Both the position numbers and the translations under genes were made by a program. From assembly GCA_018907035.1 (NCBI GenBank), contig JACCIC010000039.1, forward strand, positions 2,601,001 through 2,665,000: a stretch of 64,000 nucleotides of DNA. Direction: 5' to 3'. Below are positions 35,710-49,478 of this stretch, piece by piece. Source of the stretch: Sycobia sp. Sy_11. Taxonomy: Eukaryota; Arthropoda; Insecta; Hymenoptera; Epichrysomallidae. Below the pieces are notes generated by a model. That model saw only the letters and a program-made list of their open reading frames with translations, searched no databases and was not told where the DNA came from. Each line of letters opens with the position of its first letter. Within the stretch, counting starts at the first letter, position 1.

Positions 35710-35832
35710 CGCGCGATCTTCCAACGGAATCCAATCTTCGGCCGATATCTGATAATACGGTGTAATCAACGCGAAAAATACACGAACTTACATATACCGG
35801 TGTGCTATTGAGTTTTCGGGTTCGGGAGAAGA

Positions 35833-35835
<3 letters not shown>

Positions 35836-35885
<50 letters not shown>
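35836..35885. repeat. (TA)n microsatellite
   Basis: About 50 bp, perfect. Confidence 0.9.
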
Positions 35886-35886
<1 letters not shown>

Positions 35887-36646
35887 CTGGTAATCGATTT
35901 TTCGAAAAGCGGATCGCAATCACGAAACTCTTTTTCCCATCCGGCGCGCAAATTGAGGAAGAAGATCGCGTAGACGAGGTATACCGTTCCCTTTGTTTGT
36001 CGTAACCATTGAAGAAGGAATGAGAAAAGTGTCATCCTGCTCGTGACAGTTTGCCTCTACCATTCCAGCTATATATATATAGATCGAGTACATAATGGCT
36101 TATAGACGAGATATTAAGTATCTGTTTGTTCAAATTACAAGCTGGAGAGTCTTTTCCAATTTTATCATCTCTCTCTCTCTCTTTCTCCCTCCCTCTCGCA
36201 TCCACTCTGATGATCCCTCAATGAAAATTCCTATGTTATCTATAGAATACGTACTTCTAAGAAATACTTGAGAAATCATCGTTGACCATTAGTTTTCTGT
36301 ATGTAATGAGCGCAGCTGTATAATCTCTCACTCCCTCTCTCTTCTTTTGTCTCTATATCTTTCGTGCGTGTGCATGTGTGCGCGCATGCGTATGTGTGCT
36401 ATTATCCGAACTCGTGCAATGTATCAGTGCATCCTCAGCTACTCCACAAAAGACTACCCGGCTGAAAGCTCGCCCCCGAGATCCTTCTCTTGGCGCTATC
36501 GGGTTTGCTGCTGCGGGAGCTGCATTAAAGCTCCGACCGCGACATTATCTTGTATGCGCTTGTGTATATATAAATAATTAAGGAGAAAATGGCCTAACCG
36601 AAATGCAGAAGCGCTGAAACAATGGATGGGGACGAAGGAGATGTCT

Positions 36647-36681
<35 letters not shown>

Positions 36682-37200
36682 GGTACAGCTGCAGAATCTA
36701 ATCTACTTTTTTCCTATATTACTTATATAAGTATTTGCTGTGAGCATGGTGAATAATGATTATTAGTATTTATTCTAGTTAATTATAGCTCTTTTAAATG
36801 AATGATAGGAGTCAAGATTTTGCTTTCACAATTAAAGTTCAGCAAACATACAAGGCGGTCGATGGTTATATCATGACACTATGACAAAATGGAAGGATGC
36901 TTCTAATACTTTCCGGAAAATAAAATATTAATCATGGTTTATAATCACGCAAATATTCTAGCAGCAGTAGAGATCTTTTGAAGTGGTGTACAAAATTTTT
37001 TTATTTTTCATAACTATTTATCTGTAGAAAAATGTTATCATACAAAATAATATATTGATATTGATGTGCCATTCTTCTTTGACAAAAATTAAATGTATCC
37101 GCGAAATTTATCGGTCAGAAATAAAAAAAAAACCTAACAATAAAAAAAGCTTTAATAGTCACGTTTACGTACTATTAACTGAAACTATATATATATATTA

Positions 37201-37201
<1 letters not shown>

Positions 37202-37251
<50 letters not shown>
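37202..37251. repeat. (TA)n microsatellite
   Basis: About 50 bp, perfect. Confidence 0.9.
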
Positions 37252-37253
<2 letters not shown>

Positions 37254-37507
37254 AGCTCGATGTTTGTCTCTTTACGAATCCATCCACGTGCGATTGCGAG
37301 AAAAATTTTTTTTTTTCATAGGATCGCTTCAAACGATCGATTACGATTTAACAATAGAAAAAAAATGAATTGTCATGCCTCGAATCTATGCAATATTCAA
37401 AGCAACGTTCGATTGGTATTAACGGCACGTAACGGGGTCCACGGAGGTCTTTTATATGTATTTTTTGGTTTTCGATTGACCAATTTCATTTATATACATA
37501 TATACAC

Positions 37508-37519
<12 letters not shown>

Positions 37520-37561
<42 letters not shown>
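37520..37561. repeat. (TA)n microsatellite
   Basis: About 42 bp, preceded by a TACA-type run. Confidence 0.9.
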
Positions 37562-37565
<4 letters not shown>

Positions 37566-38270
37566 GTACCAGAAAAAAAATGACAAAAAACAGTCCGGAT
37601 TTGCATATGCATATAGGCGTATGAAAATTCTAAATCTATTGTTTCTTCGAAGGACACAAAATCGAGTCCAGTTTGAAATGTTTCGGAACAGTTCGGCATA
37701 CGAAGGAACTTCGATAGACATGTATCTATCGATAAAAATATCTGCATGTGCTTGCCGTGAATGAGCATTTCCAAAAATTGTTATGTATTAATCGGTATAA
37801 TTCTTACCTACATAAAATTGTATTCTATGCGCATCCCACTGTCTTTGCGAGAAACCCAAACATTTCATTTATTTACACTTTTTTGACTTTAGAATTTCAC
37901 GATAATTGGCAAAACAGTAGAGCTCTTCGAAATGCTGCCCAATTTTACAGTTCTAATAAGCAAAGTTTTCAATTTTTTTTTTTTTTTTTGCTTTTCATGC
38001 ACGTCCAAATGTGATGATTTGGAAAAGAAAATAAATAAAAGAGAAGACCTGTGGCTGTCCTCTTTCAGTCTGAATATGGATCTATGGCCCCCTTCATTCC
38101 TCCCTCACTCTTCCTCTTGTTTTGAAACGAGATATTTTTCAGACAATAGATAATTGCTTATGAATGCGGATTTGCAATTTTACTGCTTGTTTACCTGTGT
38201 AGCTTTTGAACTTGCTTAATTTACAACGGTTTGCGCGATGAAAGAGTCAAACATAAAATCAGGAAACTTT

Positions 38271-38335
38271 TAACAATTACGTGGGTGTAATAAATATAAA
38301 TATTTAACAATTACGTGGGTGTAATAAATATTTAT
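38271..38335. repeat. Short tandem duplication
   Basis: TTTAACAATTACGTGGGTGT plus TAATAAATAT is present twice in a row, the copies separated by about eight bases. Confidence 0.8.
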
Positions 38336-38657
38336 TTATTTAAACGGTAATTTTTCTTAAATAAATATGTTTTCATTGTTTATATTGAAATTTTTGAAAT
38401 ATTATAATAATAAATAGCTAAGATAGAGTTGACAGTTTCTGGACAATAATATCATTGAAAACATGATCTGCGTTAATTCAAAACCTTATATACACTTGCA
38501 GTATAGAGATTATTACCTAAGTCTACTTTGCTAAAGTTGACTTATTTATTTAATTTTATTTTATAGACTTTTGTGAACTGAAAACATTCTCAATATTTAT
38601 TATACTTTTATCACCTGCAATCAATGTATTTCTTACATTATTCCATTAGTACGTGTG

Positions 38658-38661
<4 letters not shown>

Positions 38662-38702
<41 letters not shown>
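38662..38702. repeat. (TA)n microsatellite
   Basis: About 41 bp. Confidence 0.9.
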
Positions 38703-38706
<4 letters not shown>

Positions 38707-38833
38707 TTCGAATATTCTAAGCGTAAAACGTGTAGGTGGGTCAATCATTCGCGCAATAATACGCGAGACGAACAGACTAGATAGGGCTAAACTACGTCAA
38801 GTTATGACACGGCATATTTAATATATAAGGTCT

Positions 38834-38837
<4 letters not shown>

Positions 38838-38891
<54 letters not shown>
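38838..38891. repeat. (TA)n microsatellite
   Basis: About 54 bp. Confidence 0.9.
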
Positions 38892-38893
<2 letters not shown>

Positions 38894-41800
38894 CATCAAA
38901 ATAGTTACCCTATGTTGCGGACTTAGACGCGTGCTTACATTAGCGACATGCACGCATGTTGTCAACGCGCACACCCCCGATGATATATATATATATATAC
39001 GCAAATATAACCGCAAGTTGTATACTCGCACCGAACATGCGCGGAAGAATGTCGTTTACGCCCCGCGCGTGCATCGACGCTTGCGATTAACGTCAAATAA
39101 TTAACGGTTTCTGGCATACGATTCGCTCGTTCGAGTGCGTGCGCGCGATGTCGTCCGTAAACAATGAAATTATATAGGAAATGCGCGACAGAACCGCGAC
39201 GTTACATACAGACGGAATTGCGGGCTTCTTGGCAAAAGACGCGCGCCGACATAAAGGCGAGATGTTCCAGTGCTTATTAAGAGCAATGAAAAGCTGCGCG
39301 TAAAATTTGCTAAAAACCTATCGTATGTTTTTTGCAAGATTCTGTCAAAAAGGAAAAAAATTAAAAAAAAAAGCAAAAAAAAAAAAACAGGATTTTTCGT
39401 CGCCAAGTTCGAGCAATGACACTGTATACTCGAGAAAAGAGAAACTAAATAAAAATGCCCAGTCCCGATATTCCAACGAATATTAGTTGCGTGTAACGTG
39501 TAAATTATTCAAGGCAGACGAATTAGCTGTACTCCTTGGAAATTTCGTACGTACCTTTACCTAAAACATATTTCTAATCGTTACTATTAACATTATTAAC
39601 AGATGTTCATTTTATTATTGATATTTTAAGTCGTGCATTCGCGCAATATTCTTTTTGTTATTTCTCATGAATTTTTTCTTGCTATTTAACAAAATAGACC
39701 ACGTCGATCGGTCTCTATTCGACTATACGCGCGTTTCTAGGGATATCGAATAAATTTCATATGGACCTCCAGCGAATTGTTCCGACTTTCGCTCGGATAG
39801 CGCGCAGCGAATATATTTGCTTAATTTATTAGCTTACGCATCGGAATACTATTGCGATCCCTCGACGTGTTTGTTTAGGAAAACATCGAATGTTAATTAA
39901 ATATACGAACGAGCGCGTCGCGATGGGCATCGCGCGACCGCCGCGTTATTCCATTGCGTATATAGAAATCGTTTATTTAATGGAGCGTCAATAATGGAGG
40001 GAGGGCATTGTTCGACGGTGCCGAAGTTCTATAGTGATATATAGAACTTTCATAATATTTTTTATTCGTTAATTAATAGAATTAACCAAATTCACGAATA
40101 AATTACGATTAAATCAATGATGATTAGATTAGAGAAGAGAAATTATGAGAAGACGAAATCATTATTTTTATTGAATAAAATATTTTTGAAAATAGTGAAA
40201 AATAACAGTTAATGTAAATAAATGAAACTCGCTGTCTCTGCTGTCTAATATTTTTAAAATTAACACTTGATGCCATTTACTAAATTTACATTCTCGTGTA
40301 ATAAATTGCTTATTTTACTCGCCAAGTATTTTTATTTATCTCATTAATTATTATTATTTTTATATATATCATTTTTATTTAACACTACGTTTCTTTAAAT
40401 TTATAAACGAATAACGTATCTTCAAATTACCTGTAAATTTGTTTTTGTTTCGAATAACTATTTTGCAAAAACAACATCTCCGAGAGTTATTAGTAATCAA
40501 AAGCCAAATTTTGTGAAATCGTATAATTCAATTTACATCAAAATACCAAATAATGTAGTACCAGCTCGCGTCGTGTTTTGCAACTTTCGCCACGAATATT
40601 CGTTTTGTACCCATTGTAACGGTATCCTTTTCTTTTCCCTCGCTGTCAGCCACCTCGCTTCACCAGCAATTCGCCGTGGCATTATGACCGTCAATTTTTA
40701 CTCCGACATTCCCTATGTTTTATTTAGGGGAATAAAAATCGATTTTCCAATCGTTACGTAAAAAAAAAAAAATAGCGCTTTTTGTCGCCCTCACTCCATT
40801 TACGTTTTAGCCTCCTGCCCCCCCCCCCCTTCGCCAACAAAAAGGAAAAAATAAAAATAACGAAGCCAACTAGAACGAAATAAAGCAAAACAAAAGAAAA
40901 GCGTTAAGCCAAAGTGCTTTTCGTTTATTTCCCGTAAATTTTCTCCATAGAGAATATAAGGCCTATATACGCGTTTGGTCGGGCGTGAAATGGAACGGAA
41001 TATAGGGATGTGGCATCGGCAGCGAGGCTGCCGAGCGTCGCCTGTGCATCCCGAACGGAATGGAAAAACATATATATATATATATGGTGGGACGATTCGG
41101 ATGTCCCGAATGGTGGTACGACGCGCGCGGTGTATCCCCGACGATAAGAGGCACTGATGACAGAGAATTCGATGGAGAGAGGAGTAGGGGCAACGATGGT
41201 ACAGAGGACTTAACGAGCGACCTACATTTTAAGAACGTACGAGAATTTAAGGAAGCGGCATTACGTTTCGAAAGTAGAAAAAATTTTGCCGGTTTTCGTT
41301 ATTTTGTGGCCACATTGATTAAGAAAGTATTTGAAAAGTACAGTTTATCTAAACAACCTGTTTTTTCAAAGGTTCGTGTGAACAAAGAATTGTCAATGAA
41401 CATTATTGTTTCAATACGCATCAGTGAATCATTGATGATTTTCGGCGTATGATCAATTCACCAATCATTTCCATGTGGATTAGATGTGTCAAATACGTAT
41501 GACGAAATAGTTAATCCATTGACTTTCTTTTGTTCAAATACAGTTTCTTTACATTTATTTTCCAATAAATACTGCATAAAATGAGCATTTTCAATTCCCT
41601 TCGATTTTACATATATAGTAATATTTACACACACACACACACACATATATATATATTAATAGAGACTTGATCCTCTTCGTCAATTTCAATACATGATTTA
41701 TATGTATTGAAATTATGATATAAAATTGTATAATTATGATATATGGTATCATTATCAATAATATAGCAATATATAGAGTTATTTAATGAAAAGCGTTCCT

Positions 41801-42040
41801 ATAGTTTTTCACCAGGTTGTAACAAATCCTATAAAATTTACCGAAAAAATTAATAATGTTAAATTAATGATGATAAAATAAATGCGAAATAAAATTTTGC
41901 TGTAATTCTTATTTCCGTTTTATTAACACGTATCAAATTTTCAAGTACTCAGGACGTTTTTGTTAAACTGTGGTACATCCTTTACACTCGTTGCTACACT
42001 ATCCGACTTTCTTACTACTCCCTCTTATTATAGATTTCAA

Positions 42041-42042
42041 AT

Positions 42043-42079
<37 letters not shown>

Positions 42080-42096
42080 GGATATATATATATATG
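42041..42096. repeat. Interrupted (TA)n microsatellite
   Basis: Three TA blocks broken by single-base changes and a GTGG. Confidence 0.85.
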
Positions 42097-42389
42097 AAAG
42101 TACACACGTAATATTCACGGTGGGAGAGAGAGATGGAGACAGAGAGGACGTGCGCAATTAACATGCATAACCTCAGGCCGCACGCGCGTTTTAACGGGAA
42201 ATTTCTGTTCAAGCGAGTGGTAGAAGGGGCGAAGGGGGGGGGGGAGTTCGTCGAAGTCCAACCGCTATAACTCGAAAATTCTCGAATTTCCTGGAGGTTT
42301 CTCCTCGCCCTCCCTCTCCCCGTCCCGGCGTTCATACGAGAGTAGAGTGCGGCTGAATTTTAGAGCCCGCGAACTATCGAACTTTTCCT

Positions 42390-42392
<3 letters not shown>

Positions 42393-42439
<47 letters not shown>
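42393..42439. repeat. (TA)n microsatellite
   Basis: About 47 bp. Confidence 0.9.
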
Positions 42440-42441
<2 letters not shown>

Positions 42442-43899
42442 GCGCGAAGTTGTCCCGTACCATTGCCATTAACGTCGCCTTTTTGTTCGCTCCCGTTCTC
42501 TGTGCTTTTCGTACGCTCGGCGGGGGCGGCAACTCTCTTGGCTTTGCATCGGATGGGCTCGATGACGTTTTCGAGCGGGCAACCGGGCACAATTCGGTTT
42601 GATCATTGTTTTTTCTTATAAGCGTAGAAGGTGTATGGAAATCCTCTAGCGAAGAGAACGTCTTCGTTATTTCATTTAGGGCATCGTTCAAAGTTTTAAA
42701 ATTTAACCGATTGTTTTTTAAATTGTTTTTTTTTTTTTTTTTTTTAATAGTCTTATATCAGCCTTCTAGTACAGTACAGTATAACTATGGCGAAAGTATT
42801 AAATTATCAGTTTCTCTTAAATTTATAGTGTCATTGTGAACATTTTGAACATGCCCTCGTAAAATTTCTTAGAATTATGATGCTTCCATTTATCGGAATT
42901 ATTACCGTCTGTGATCCCTGTATTAGGGATTAGATATGAAATTTTTAATTCATAGCTTCTGTCCTTCTATACCTTTTGGAATCGAAGCGCTTCCATGTTT
43001 TAGCATTCTCTCCTTGCATAAAATGTGCTTAATCCACTGTTCTATACAAAGTATGAATTTCAAATGTTAGATTATTTTACATCTATGGATAATTATCACT
43101 TTAAGGAATTTTTTTCGTCACATTCAAGAAAATTAGATATTTCGAGAATTTTTGACAACTGCTTGTAGATTAAAATTACATGCGCGTGCCAAGGGCCTCC
43201 CTTTATGCGACCAAGAGTAAATTAATTAGTTCCTGTTAACTGGAAAAAGGAAAAATAATTATCAATTTATTAATTAAATTAAATTATTTAATATTAAATA
43301 ATTATCGGGAAAAAAATATTATCTAACCTAAAAGCAAATGTATGTAAAAGTTTTGTAGAGCTCTAATGCAAGACTTCTGTGTACGTGAGAATAAAAAAGA
43401 AAATTATTTACAATAAAAATAATAAGAGTAATAATAATATTCGATTAAAAAAAAAATTATTAACGAATAAACTAACGTAAAATTTCATATATTTCAGTGA
43501 TAGCTGTACATTGCCAGACTTCTCCTAAATTAATATGTAACCCGGTTAATCAAAAAAAATTCAATAATCTATTGAAAACTAATCCTAAATAAATGATAAA
43601 CTAACATCCTGGTAAAATAAAATTGCATTTTTATTAAAATTCTTTCAAATATCAATTTGTATAGTTATCATCGTTTATTTTTCGGCATTCTACATAATAC
43701 TAATTAATGTCTATAAATGATATAAGAAGTCAGATATACTTTGTGAAATAAAAATTGGCACAATAAATGAAATTTTAATCAATATTTCTAGGACGAAACG
43801 TATCAAAACAGTTATTTGTTTTCTGTTGATTTAAAGTTCGTCACAATTTTCAACAAATCCATCATTCAAATACGCTTTTCCTCCCGTAAATCCTTACTT

Positions 43900-45961
43900 A
43901 TAAACTAAAGTCCTCATATTTGGCTTAATCGCCTGGAGGATACGATCGACAATTTTACAACATTACTTTGTCAAACTTCTCGAGTGAATTACGTAAAATT
44001 TAATTTCCAATTTAAATCAATATCACTTATATAGCTCTCGGACAACATTAACGACTCGCTTCTCCCAATCAATGAAACGCGAATCGAACAGACCCGTATA
44101 CATTAGACGCGGACGGACTAACAAATATACCGGATAATGAAAAAGTTCTCTAAAAGAACAAAAAAAAAAAAAAAGAAGAAGAAGAGGAAGAAAAAAGAAT
44201 GAAAAAAGGGGGGGCGAGTCCCGTCCTCGCGAACGTCCCCTGATTGCGTTATAGATGGTCGTACGTATATAGCCCACCGGAACGGAACAGGAGCCGGGGC
44301 GGCACACGGGGGGGGGAAGGGCTGCCGGCAGGGGAATTCAATTGATCGAACTCATCCCGGCGGCGCGCCGGGCTAGACAAAGCGCGGTAGCAGCCCGGAT
44401 TTTCGACCGCCGCCACTCCAGCACGGGGGGTGGAGGGGAGGGCGAGAGAGCGAGAGAAATCTTACGAATTACAGAGTTGCTCGGGTATGCAAATTCGTTC
44501 CTCCGACTCCCCGACCCATCCACCCCGCCTTTTTTCTATATATGCGTTTGTACGAAACGTCCTTTTTCATCCCCACTGATTTCCTCTGCTTCCCGTGAAT
44601 TTCCTTTCGTACGCGTAGCGTGTGGGTAAAGCAGTCTCGACTCTTTGCGTTTCCGGCGAGGGTGCAGCACGGAAGTGCGCGGTGTGAGATTCTCTCTCTC
44701 TCTCTCTCTCTCTCTCACACTCTCTCATTTTATCCGAATCGAGTGACTACTTCCGCTTTGTTCGTATTGCCCGCAAAATGAAAGAAAAGCGCGTGCGCGA
44801 GCGAACGTGTTATGACATAGTCGACGAAACGGTTGGCGGCGAGGGGGGGGGACGTTATTCGTATATCCTCTCAAAATTTCGAATCGGTAACAATCGGCCA
44901 GCCGCGGCCGTAAAAGTAGTAAAATTGCCACTGTTAAGCCGGCCCCAATGATTCCGCCACAGAGACTTTCGACCGATCGACGCGCGGGTCGCGGGCCGTG
45001 CCGAACGTTTCGGTCGCCCCAGTTAAACGAGGCGTTCGCGCGGTCGTCGCACTGCTCTCCGGTTAATCGAAGCTGTTCGAAGAGTCGCTCGAACGTTACT
45101 AACGCTCGTTCCGTTAGAGCGTTTCGGCAAATTTGCCGATTCTCAAAGCGAGTGAAACATTCGACGAAAAAACTTATACTGCTACACGCGCTGTTCGAAC
45201 AGTTTGACGAGCCTCTTCGAACATTTCGGTCGTTCTAGTTGGCCGAACTGTTCCGCGATGAAATCCAACATTCCGCACGTTCTTCTTCGTGCAATAATTC
45301 GGCGAATCGAAAATTTTTTGATTTTCTACACATCTAAAATGTAATTATACATATGTAAAGGGCTCGAATCGCTCGAATTCGATTCCGTCCGTTTCTCGAG
45401 TCACTCGCGTAAGTAGAGCTCGATGGTTCCATCGACTCGAACATCGGTTAGCCCCCATCCCCCCTTACGCAGTCACAATTCAGCGGAATTACTCAGTGAT
45501 TTAGCATAGAGCGAAAACACGACGTTTCTCATTTGCAGCGAGTCGATTTTAGCCAATTAAAATTTAGAGAGACTGCATATCGAATTTGGCGTAACTATAG
45601 TTCATGTACAATTTTGAATTGAACAGGTTAAATATCGTTAGAATGAAGATAGGTTTTATATTAAAAAAAATATCCACGACTTCGTAATGTTGAATTTGAT
45701 ATAAATAAATTTCGACAATATTGATGAATCGTCGATTAATAATTCGAATAAATAATTGAGGATACAAAAGTTGCCTGAAGGGGACAGCGAAACGAACTGC
45801 ATAAAAACTTATACGCGCAAATAAAGATGTAACGTCTCTTCCTCCATATCGATTGTCTCCTTTTTATTCCTTGAAAATTAGTGTAATTTTAGGACGACGA
45901 GCGTAAGAGTGACGGAGAAATCGATAGAAAGACGATCGCTATAGCCAAGATGCTAAATGAA

Positions 45962-46002
<41 letters not shown>

Positions 46003-46450
46003 CGCCTGTGCGTGTGTGCGCGAGTGAAGATGCGCGCCGATGCTCCATTATCAATGCGCGCCCCACGCGCGTTCGGAAGGCTAAGGGGAGAGCGCCTCCC
46101 GTAAAGTCTTATAACGACCTTACGGAACGGCGAACGGCGCACGCTTCCGCCTCCCCGCCCCCCCCTCACCCTCGCCCGGAGATTAAACTCCGACGTTTAA
46201 TTGCTCCGCGACATGGCCGCCATGATTGCGCGACGGTGGGCGTTGCGCGGCGGGAGGGGGGGGCAGGGGGTACTCAGTCCAAATTTATCGGCCCTTATTA
46301 CGCGCGTGGACTTGTGCATGTACTCGGGAGCGCGCGCTGGTAACTTAGAGATATGCCAACTTTGTGCTCGCCCCCCGCCCCTACCCCCTCGTACCCACGA
46401 CCGATAGATCCGTCGCCCTTCGGATAATTAACCGCCCGCACTTTATCTCT
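43900..46450. other. GC- and CpG-rich island with G-runs and TCGAA-rich segment
   Basis: Composition rises clearly above the surroundings from about 44.0 kb, with many CG dinucleotides, runs of eight or more G (44309, 44845, 46255) and a purine-rich block at 44161-44210. From 45060 to 45250 the word TTCGAA or close variants repeats many times, including a perfect 12-bp palindrome CTGTTCGAACAG at 45191-45202. No open frame has a recognisable protein. It may be regulatory or a 5' region of an unseen gene. Confidence 0.4.
45960..46005. repeat. (TG)n-(CG)n compound repeat
   Basis: TG repeat running into GCGCGCGCGC, alternating purine-pyrimidine throughout, a sequence type known to favour Z-DNA. 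Confidence 0.8.
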
Positions 46451-46470
46451 TCTCCGCCCGTTCTCTCTCT

Positions 46471-46474
<4 letters not shown>

Positions 46475-46529
<55 letters not shown>
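46475..46529. repeat. (TC)n microsatellite
   Basis: About 55 bp. Confidence 0.9.
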
Positions 46530-46534
<5 letters not shown>

Positions 46535-46629
46535 AAGTTTATGTAGGTACCTAATGATTCAACTCTCGTCCATCTTTTTCGCGATAATGTGGACCGATGC
46601 CGAACTGTAGTATATGTATGTATGTATGT

Positions 46630-46631
<2 letters not shown>

Positions 46632-46672
<41 letters not shown>
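46632..46672. repeat. (TA)n microsatellite
   Basis: About 41 bp after a short (GTAT)n. Confidence 0.9.
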
Positions 46673-46676
<4 letters not shown>

Positions 46677-47179
46677 CAGAGAGAGTTCGAATATTCTCGC
46701 TCACCAACTCGGCGAAAACTTGCGGGCGTTAAATAACTCGATTCTCATCACTTGGCTCGTTATAAAGCCGAGTCATTTCCTTTGATTGGGAAATCGACCA
46801 ATGCCGCTTTCTTTGTGTCCTGAACAGTTCTGTACGATTTGAGATTTCCCCCCTCGAAGTAGATGCAGTTAGCGAATCGCGAACTATAAATATATATATA
46901 TAACGCGAGAGTCGAGCGACGATTCGATTCGCGACTGTTTTCTCACTCCCCGACTTTTTCCCTCGGGCCGTAATAGAGATGGTCGCGTCGGCGTGTGGTA
47001 GCCGACTCCGATGTCTTTTCCATGCCGCGCTCGTCGCGAGTCATTGGGCGATTTTATTATAGGCGCGAGAGAAAATTCTACCGAGCCACGATCGATTTGA
47101 TCTCTCGGATTTGCCCCTGGGAATTAATCCAATATAAGATGTCCCGATTCTTTTTTTTTCTCTACCTAATCGAATTGCC

Positions 47180-47184
<5 letters not shown>

Positions 47185-47231
<47 letters not shown>
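47185..47231. repeat. (TA)n microsatellite
   Basis: About 47 bp. Confidence 0.9.
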
Positions 47232-47237
<6 letters not shown>

Positions 47238-48745
47238 TTTCTCCCCGCCCCTTTTTCCTTCATACCGTTGTGCTGCCGGTTCGAATTTAGATTATCGACC
47301 ATTCGATCTTTTTCTGGCAGCGCCCGCATAAAATTGAATTGATTGGGAATCGATAAGTAATGCTTAAAAGCTCCGCGTGCAAGCCCTCGACTGATTAAGG
47401 TGAGCTCGAACTGCTATTCGCTGATGTACGCCAAACGACAAGGACGCGTTAAAAGATTTTATTCGTGATTTAAGGATTTTCGCGATAAAAAAAAAATTGA
47501 CACGATTTCGACCGCGCGTTGAAAAATTAACATTAAAAAATTAATTTTACGAATGAATCGGTCATATGTAAATTCAAAGGATGCGTGAGGCAAGTTTTGC
47601 CGAAAAAAAAGTCGCCGGAAGAACATTTGCCGGAAATTACAATTTTTTTTTATTTCTTTCTTGAAATATTCTTTATTTTCGTATCTGGCGTGACTTTCAC
47701 GACTGTATGTAACTATTTTTCCTGTAATTTAGGCATGTAACTATGTAATATTAATAGTAAAAATAATAGTATATCCATTAAATTGAAAAAGTATAATTGT
47801 AACTTATAGAAAATGAAGTGATGAAATGCAAAATTTATACACGCCACTCTATAACCTCAAAATCCAACCAGCTGTAAGATGATATTCGGCGGCAAGCGTA
47901 AAATATTATATTTCCAACGCTCTTTATGCATATTCAATGATCAAAGAGCTCTTTTAAATCTTTACACAAGACAATTGAATAACTCCGTCGACACTACGGA
48001 CCCCCCTCCCCCCCGATTTTCTATATTATCCGCAATGAAAATCTTGGGCGACGGCACAATGGGGTTTGCTAAACCGGAAGAAAAATGGCCAAATCTCGGC
48101 TTTCAACCAATTTTCAATCGATCAAACCTTTTTTCCACCCAATATCTTTTGTTAAATTAAAGCCTCCGAATTCAATAATTTGTGAATCCATTTCTCCTCG
48201 TGATTATTTTAATTTTACTTACTAATCTTTGTTTACCAATAAATGACAGAATCACGGTTCGATAACCATTCAAAAGCCTGCAATTTTTTAAAACAAACGT
48301 ACGTCGTCGATCAATTCAATAACTTAATTTATTGAAAAATTTCCAAGCAGCCAACCAGTGGCACAATTGTAAAAGTTGTCGGTAAGAATATTCAGGAGTG
48401 TGATGATAACCATATGGAAAATCCGTAAAAAAGAAAAATTTTAAATCTGTCATTCAAAACATTGTTAATCTTAAAATGATCACTGAAAAATTTCAGCCAT
48501 ACCATTCAAAGAAGTATCGTCAATGTGTTCACATCAAGAAATTACTGCAATAAAATATTAATAAACGTTATGTAGAATCGTGCTTTTACCGAAACGCCCA
48601 TTGAGTAAACAATTCAAATGTAAAAACGCGCGAAGCAACTAAATTAACAAAGAGAGAAAAAAACAAAGAACAGTCTAAAAATCCGAAAAATCGCGCACAA
48701 ATTTCGTTCGATCATTTTTGTTTCTTGCCGCCGTCCGACTCTGCC

Positions 48746-48784
48746 CTGCGCACTGCGCGACCGTAGGGGCTGCGCACTGCGCGA
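48746..48784 (+). promoter_or_regulatory. Direct repeat of a GCGCACTGCGC word (NRF1/Ewg-like)
   Basis: CTGCGCACTGCGCGA occurs at 48746-48760 and again at 48770-48784. Each copy holds two TGCGC half-sites. The NRF1/Erect-wing consensus is TGCGCATGCGCA; here one extra base lies between the halves, so binding is uncertain. It lies in a GC island about 250 bp before a TATA box. Confidence 0.35.
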
Positions 48785-49030
48785 TTTTACCACCGCGTGC
48801 GTCAGGTCGCTCGGTAAGCGCGCCCGGCAGGAGCGCCGCGATTAACTGGAGCAGGCGGTCCGGCCGACGGCGGCGGGGGAGGTGGGGGAGGGAGCGCCAC
48901 GACGCCGCGTCACGGGCGACATTATTCTTAGATGGAAGGGGTGGTGAAACAAACGCGCTCGCCGCTCAACGAAAGTCCGGCCGCGGACGCGCTGCCCGAG
49001 CTGCGGCGTATATTGGCGTACGGGTACTAT

Positions 49031-49040
49031 TATAAAAGGG
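49031..49040 (+). promoter_or_regulatory. TATA box in GC island
   Basis: TATAAAAGGG, a strong TATA match standing alone in GC-rich DNA. Transcription would be expected to start about 49060. The next downstream frame that resembles a secreted protein begins at 49300. Confidence 0.4.
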
Positions 49041-49299
49041 ACGGTGGGCGCTGGGTGGCGGGGGGGAGGGGGCAGGAGGACACTCTCGTCGATTCGCCGC
49101 GGAGCGGTGGAAAAGTGTTATTTAACGGCCGATTAAACGGCGCGCCGGGACTGATTTATAATCGCGAGAGGCCGGTCAACGGTACACAGCGAGAGAGCGA
49201 GCGCGAGAGGAGGAGGGGGGGGGCTCTTGGGAATTTTGCCTGTCTCCCTCTCTCTGTCTCTCTCATCTCCCTCCCTCCCTCCCTCTCGCGCCGCCTCGA

Positions 49300-49478
49300 A
49301 TGATTTCATTAGTATTATTATACGCCGCATTCTGCGTTGGAGCGCGCAGCGCGGCCGGTGCAACCTTTGCTCCTCGCGCGGACGGGCCGAGAGGGGACGG
49401 CCTGCTGCGGCGCGCGATAAATTCTAAATTAGATGTAACCTGTCTGCTCCACTTTGGCGCGCACGCTGCGCGCATGCA

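Larger units (their letters stand above)
33640..43900. other. 10 kb noncoding-looking DNA, no recognised gene
   Basis: AT-rich DNA with frequent microsatellites and homopolymers. Frames longer than 100 codons here either run through (TA)n or (TC)n repeats or match nothing I know (for example 41060-41452). A perfect GCCGCCACCATGG word at 34341-34353 opens only a three-codon frame. A 28-base tandem duplication lies at about 38271-38335 (TTTAACAATTACGTGGGTGT twice). No tRNA or other RNA gene recognised. Confidence 0.4.
46450..48700. other. Noncoding-looking DNA between two GC islands
   Basis: Holds (TC)n at 46475-46529 and (TA)n at 46632-46672 and 47185-47231. Open frames are repeat-driven. Nothing recognised. 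Confidence 0.4.

Noticed and set aside
40024..40049. Perfect 10-bp stem AAGTTCTATA with a 6-base loop
   Set aside because: AT-rich hairpin of a size expected by chance in this composition; no run of T or other sign of a function.
41060..41452. 130-codon plus-strand frame
   Set aside because: It starts in a TA repeat, no family is recognised, and composition does not differ from the flanks.
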